From Nocardia australiensis (GTDB lineage: Bacteria; Actinomycetota; Actinomycetes; Mycobacteriales; Mycobacteriaceae), in assembly GCF_020733705.1 (NCBI RefSeq), contig NZ_JAJFZM010000003.1:124001-188000 (forward strand): DNA of 64,000 nt. Reading direction: 5' to 3'. A program made the position numbers and the translations under genes. The notes under the pieces are model-generated. The model was given only the letters and a program-made list of their open reading frames with translations. It was not told the origin of the DNA and made no database searches. Below, piece after piece: positions 62,343-64,000 of the stretch; the stretch's first letter is position 1; each line of letters starts with the position of its first letter.

Positions 62343-63140
62343 GTGACCCGCACCACCGATACACCCGCCGGAGCACTGCGCGTGCTCGCCGTGGACGATG
62401 AGAAGCCGGCTCTGGACGAGCTGGTGTATCTGCTGCGCGCCCAGTCGGACGTGGGCGAGATCCACAGCGCGAGCGACGCGACCAGCGCGTTACGGCTGAT
62501 GCGCGTTCATCCCGTCGACGCGGTCTTCCTCGACATCAATATGCCCGGGCTGGACGGGATGGAGCTGGCGGGGATCCTGTCGGAGTTCGCGGCGCCGCCG
62601 GCCGTGGTGTTCGTGACGGCCCACGACGATCGCGCTGTCGCGGCGTTCGATCTCGGTGCGGTGGACTATCTGCTCAAGCCCCTGCGGGAGGCCCGGTTAG
62701 CTGAGGCGGTGCGGCGAATCGTCGCGGCGCGAACCACCGCCGCGCCGGCGGCCATGGAACCTCGCGCCGACCCGAACGAGGTGATCCCCGTCGAGCTGGG
62801 CGGGGTCACCACACTCGTGCATCGCGCCAACGTCAGCTGGGTTGAGGCCGACGGTGACTACGCGCGGCTGCATACGAGCGCCGGATCGCATCTGGTGCGA
62901 ATCCCTTTGTCCGCGCTCGAATCACGGTGGGAGAACGCGGGTTTCCTGCGGGTGCACCGGTCGTATCTGGTGGCGCTGCGATTGGTGACCGGGTTGCGCA
63001 CGGTACGCACCGGCACGGTGGTGTGCCTGCGTGCCGACGGCAACGCGGCGGCGGTGGAGTTACCGGTCAGCCGCAGGCAGGTCAGGGAATTGAAACAGCG
63101 TCTCGTGCACGGTCCGCGCCAGCAGTGGACCAGCCAGTGA
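62343..63140 (+). CDS. LytTR-family response regulator
   Basis: The 265-residue regulator (GTG at 62343) has a receiver domain with LAVDDEKPALDELV, the phosphoacceptor Asp in AVFLDINMPGLDG, and VFVTAHDDRAVAAFDLGAVD with DYLLKPL. The C-terminal LytTR DNA-binding domain runs from VELGGVTTLVHRANVSWVEA to FLRVHRSYLVALRLVTGLRT. Its TGA overlaps the GTG of the next membrane protein (GTGA), so kinase, regulator, small membrane protein and symporter probably form one operon. Confidence 0.94.
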   Translation: MTRTTDTPAGALRVLAVDDEKPALDELVYLLRAQSDVGEIHSASDATSALRLMRVHPVDAVFLDINMPGLDGMELAGILSEFAAPPAVVFVTAHDDRAVAAFDLGAVDYLLKPLREARLAEAVRRIVAARTTAAPAAMEPRADPNEVIPVELGGVTTLVHRANVSWVEADGDYARLHTSAGSHLVRIPLSALESRWENAGFLRVHRSYLVALRLVTGLRTVRTGTVVCLRADGNAAAVELPVSRRQVRELKQRLVHGPRQQWTSQ

Positions 63141-63505
63141 CCGGACCGCAGCAGCGCCCGGCCCGCGAACGCGTCGTGCTTTCACAACGGCGCGGCGCGC
63201 GACCGGTGCGTACCCGGATCGAAGTGGCCGAACAGACCGATATCGGTGCGGCGATGATCGGTGGCCTGATTCGCGCGCAATTGGGCCTCGCGTTGCGGAT
63301 GAGCCTGGTCACGGTCCTCGTATTGTGTTCGCTGCCGGTGCTTTTCCGAATCGCCGGTTCGGGCTCGGTGGTCGTGCTCGGACTGCGACTGCCGTGGGTA
63401 CTGCTCGGTATCGCGGCATATCCCCTGTTGTATGCCGTCGGGCGGCTCTATGTCCGGCTCGCCGAACGCAACGAACAGGACTTCCTCGAGCTGGCGGAGG
63501 ACTGA
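63137..63505 (+). CDS. Small two-helix membrane protein preceding SSS symporter
   Basis: The 122-residue protein starts at a GTG overlapping the LytTR stop. A basic cytoplasmic N-terminus (about 45 residues) is followed by two membrane helices (LALRMSLVTVLVLCSLPVLF and LPWVLLGIAAYPLLYAVGRL) and an acidic tail. The layout and position match the DUF485-like proteins that accompany acetate/pyruvate symporters of the ActP/MctC type. It ends one base before the symporter GTG, so it is probably an accessory subunit. Confidence 0.8.
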   Translation: MTGPQQRPARERVVLSQRRGARPVRTRIEVAEQTDIGAAMIGGLIRAQLGLALRMSLVTVLVLCSLPVLFRIAGSGSVVVLGLRLPWVLLGIAAYPLLYAVGRLYVRLAERNEQDFLELAED

Positions 63506-64000
63506 GTGAACTCCGGCACCGCGCCCGCTCTCACGATCGCCGCGCTACTGCTCGCGGCGCTGGCTACGGTGGCGATCGGCTTCTATGGTGTGCGGCTGGC
63601 CCGCACCACCTCCGACTTCCTCGTCGCCTCGCGCAGTGTCGGGCCGCGCTGGAACGCGGCGGCCATATCCGGAGAATATCTTTCCGCCGCTTCATTTCTC
63701 GGCGTCGCCGGGCTGATCGCGAAGTACGGCGCCGACGCGCTGTGGTATCCGGTCGGGTTCACCGCAGGCTATCTCGGGCTGCTGTTGTTCGTCGCCGCGC
63801 CGTTGCGGCGATCGGGTGCCTACACGGTGCCCGACTTCGCGGAATTCCGGCTCGGGTCGCTGCGGTTGCGCAGACTGGCGGCGGTCGTGGTGGTGCTGGT
63901 GTGCGCGGTGTACCTGATTCCGCAGTTCCAGGGGGCCGGGTTGACGCTGCGCATTCTGCTCGGCGTCCCGGACTGGGTGGGCGCGGTGGCGGTTGGCGCC
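63506..64000 (+). CDS. Sodium/solute symporter, cation acetate symporter-like (3' partial)
   Basis: The frame opens at a GTG directly after the stop of the small membrane protein and runs 165 codons to the window edge. It shows SSS-family features: the first helix ALTIAALLLAALATVAIGFY, the SDFLVASRSVGPRWNAAAIS linker, GEYLSAASFLGVAGLIAKYG and SGAYTVPDFAEFRLGS with the following helices. The match is to ActP/MctC-type monocarboxylate symporters. Coupling with a LytS/LytTR system suggests induction by an external carboxylate such as acetate, pyruvate or propionate. Confidence 0.9.
   Translation, partial: MNSGTAPALTIAALLLAALATVAIGFYGVRLARTTSDFLVASRSVGPRWNAAAISGEYLSAASFLGVAGLIAKYGADALWYPVGFTAGYLGLLLFVAAPLRRSGAYTVPDFAEFRLGSLRLRRLAAVVVVLVCAVYLIPQFQGAGLTLRILLGVPDWVGAVAVGA

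Overview
The window is high-GC actinobacterial DNA, most likely from Nocardia or a close relative in the Mycobacteriales. Three things point there. (1) The gene order follows the M. tuberculosis stretch around Rv1547-Rv1608 as I remember it: dnaE1, ilvA, treZ/treY/treX, bioA-bioF-bioD, bioB-bsaP-DUF2567, the Nudix-type NAD regulator, nadABC, hisDCBHA-impA-hisFI and a bcpB-like peroxiredoxin, here in reverse orientation. (2) Actinobacterial regulators and cofactor enzymes are present (BioQ, NdnR/NrtR, F420-linked families, Ser/Thr kinases with C-terminal membrane anchors). (3) A secreted protein at 58841-59545 resembles the Nocardia-enriched DUF8020 family. No tRNA, rRNA, IS element, phage or CRISPR array was seen.

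Layout. 1-1760: peroxiredoxin (5' truncated), a four-helix membrane protein and a MarR regulator. 1781-9998 (minus): histidine operon hisD-hisC-hisB-hisH-hisA-impA-hisF-hisI, interrupted by a membrane Ser/Thr kinase between hisF and hisI; hisD carries two frameshifts. 10188-17541: a decayed Uma2-like gene, a second receptor kinase, a penicillin-binding lipoprotein, arylamine N-acetyltransferase, a secreted hydrolase and an AlkZ-like winged-helix protein. 17745-22683 (minus): a hydrolase and nadA-nadB-nadC, with the divergent NdnR/NrtR regulator and its operator at 22738-22758. 24309-26978: bioB-bsaP-DUF2567 divergent from bioQ. 28290-31442: cobalamin riboswitch and an ABC importer. 32060-33640: TetR and a divergent luciferase-like monooxygenase with twin operators. 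33868-37241 (minus): bioA and bioF-microORF-bioD. 37981-42536: treX-treY, with treZ displaced to 50075-51799. 42429-52566: DUF2235 hydrolase, two methyltransferases, a large LuxR-type ATPase regulator, a Ddn-like F420 enzyme and ilvA. 52726-56274: dnaE1. 56479-60931: an OmpR-type two-component system and three secreted proteins. 61011-64000: LytS/LytTR system coupled to an SSS-family carboxylate symporter cut by the window end.

Regulatory logic. The biotin genes form a regulon with three TGAAC-N3-GTTCA palindromes (before bioB/bioQ, bioF and bioA). NAD synthesis is governed by NdnR from an inverted repeat containing a consensus TATAAT box. The ABC importer has a B12 riboswitch.

The most notable unexplained items are: a 43-residue ORF joined by ATGA overlaps on both sides between bioF and bioD; short degenerate copies of the 3' ends of nadC and bioD just downstream of the intact genes; an open hydrophobic reading frame continuing past the TGA of the DUF2567 gene; a double frameshift in hisD; and an Asp-rich loop in the sensor domain of a histidine kinase.
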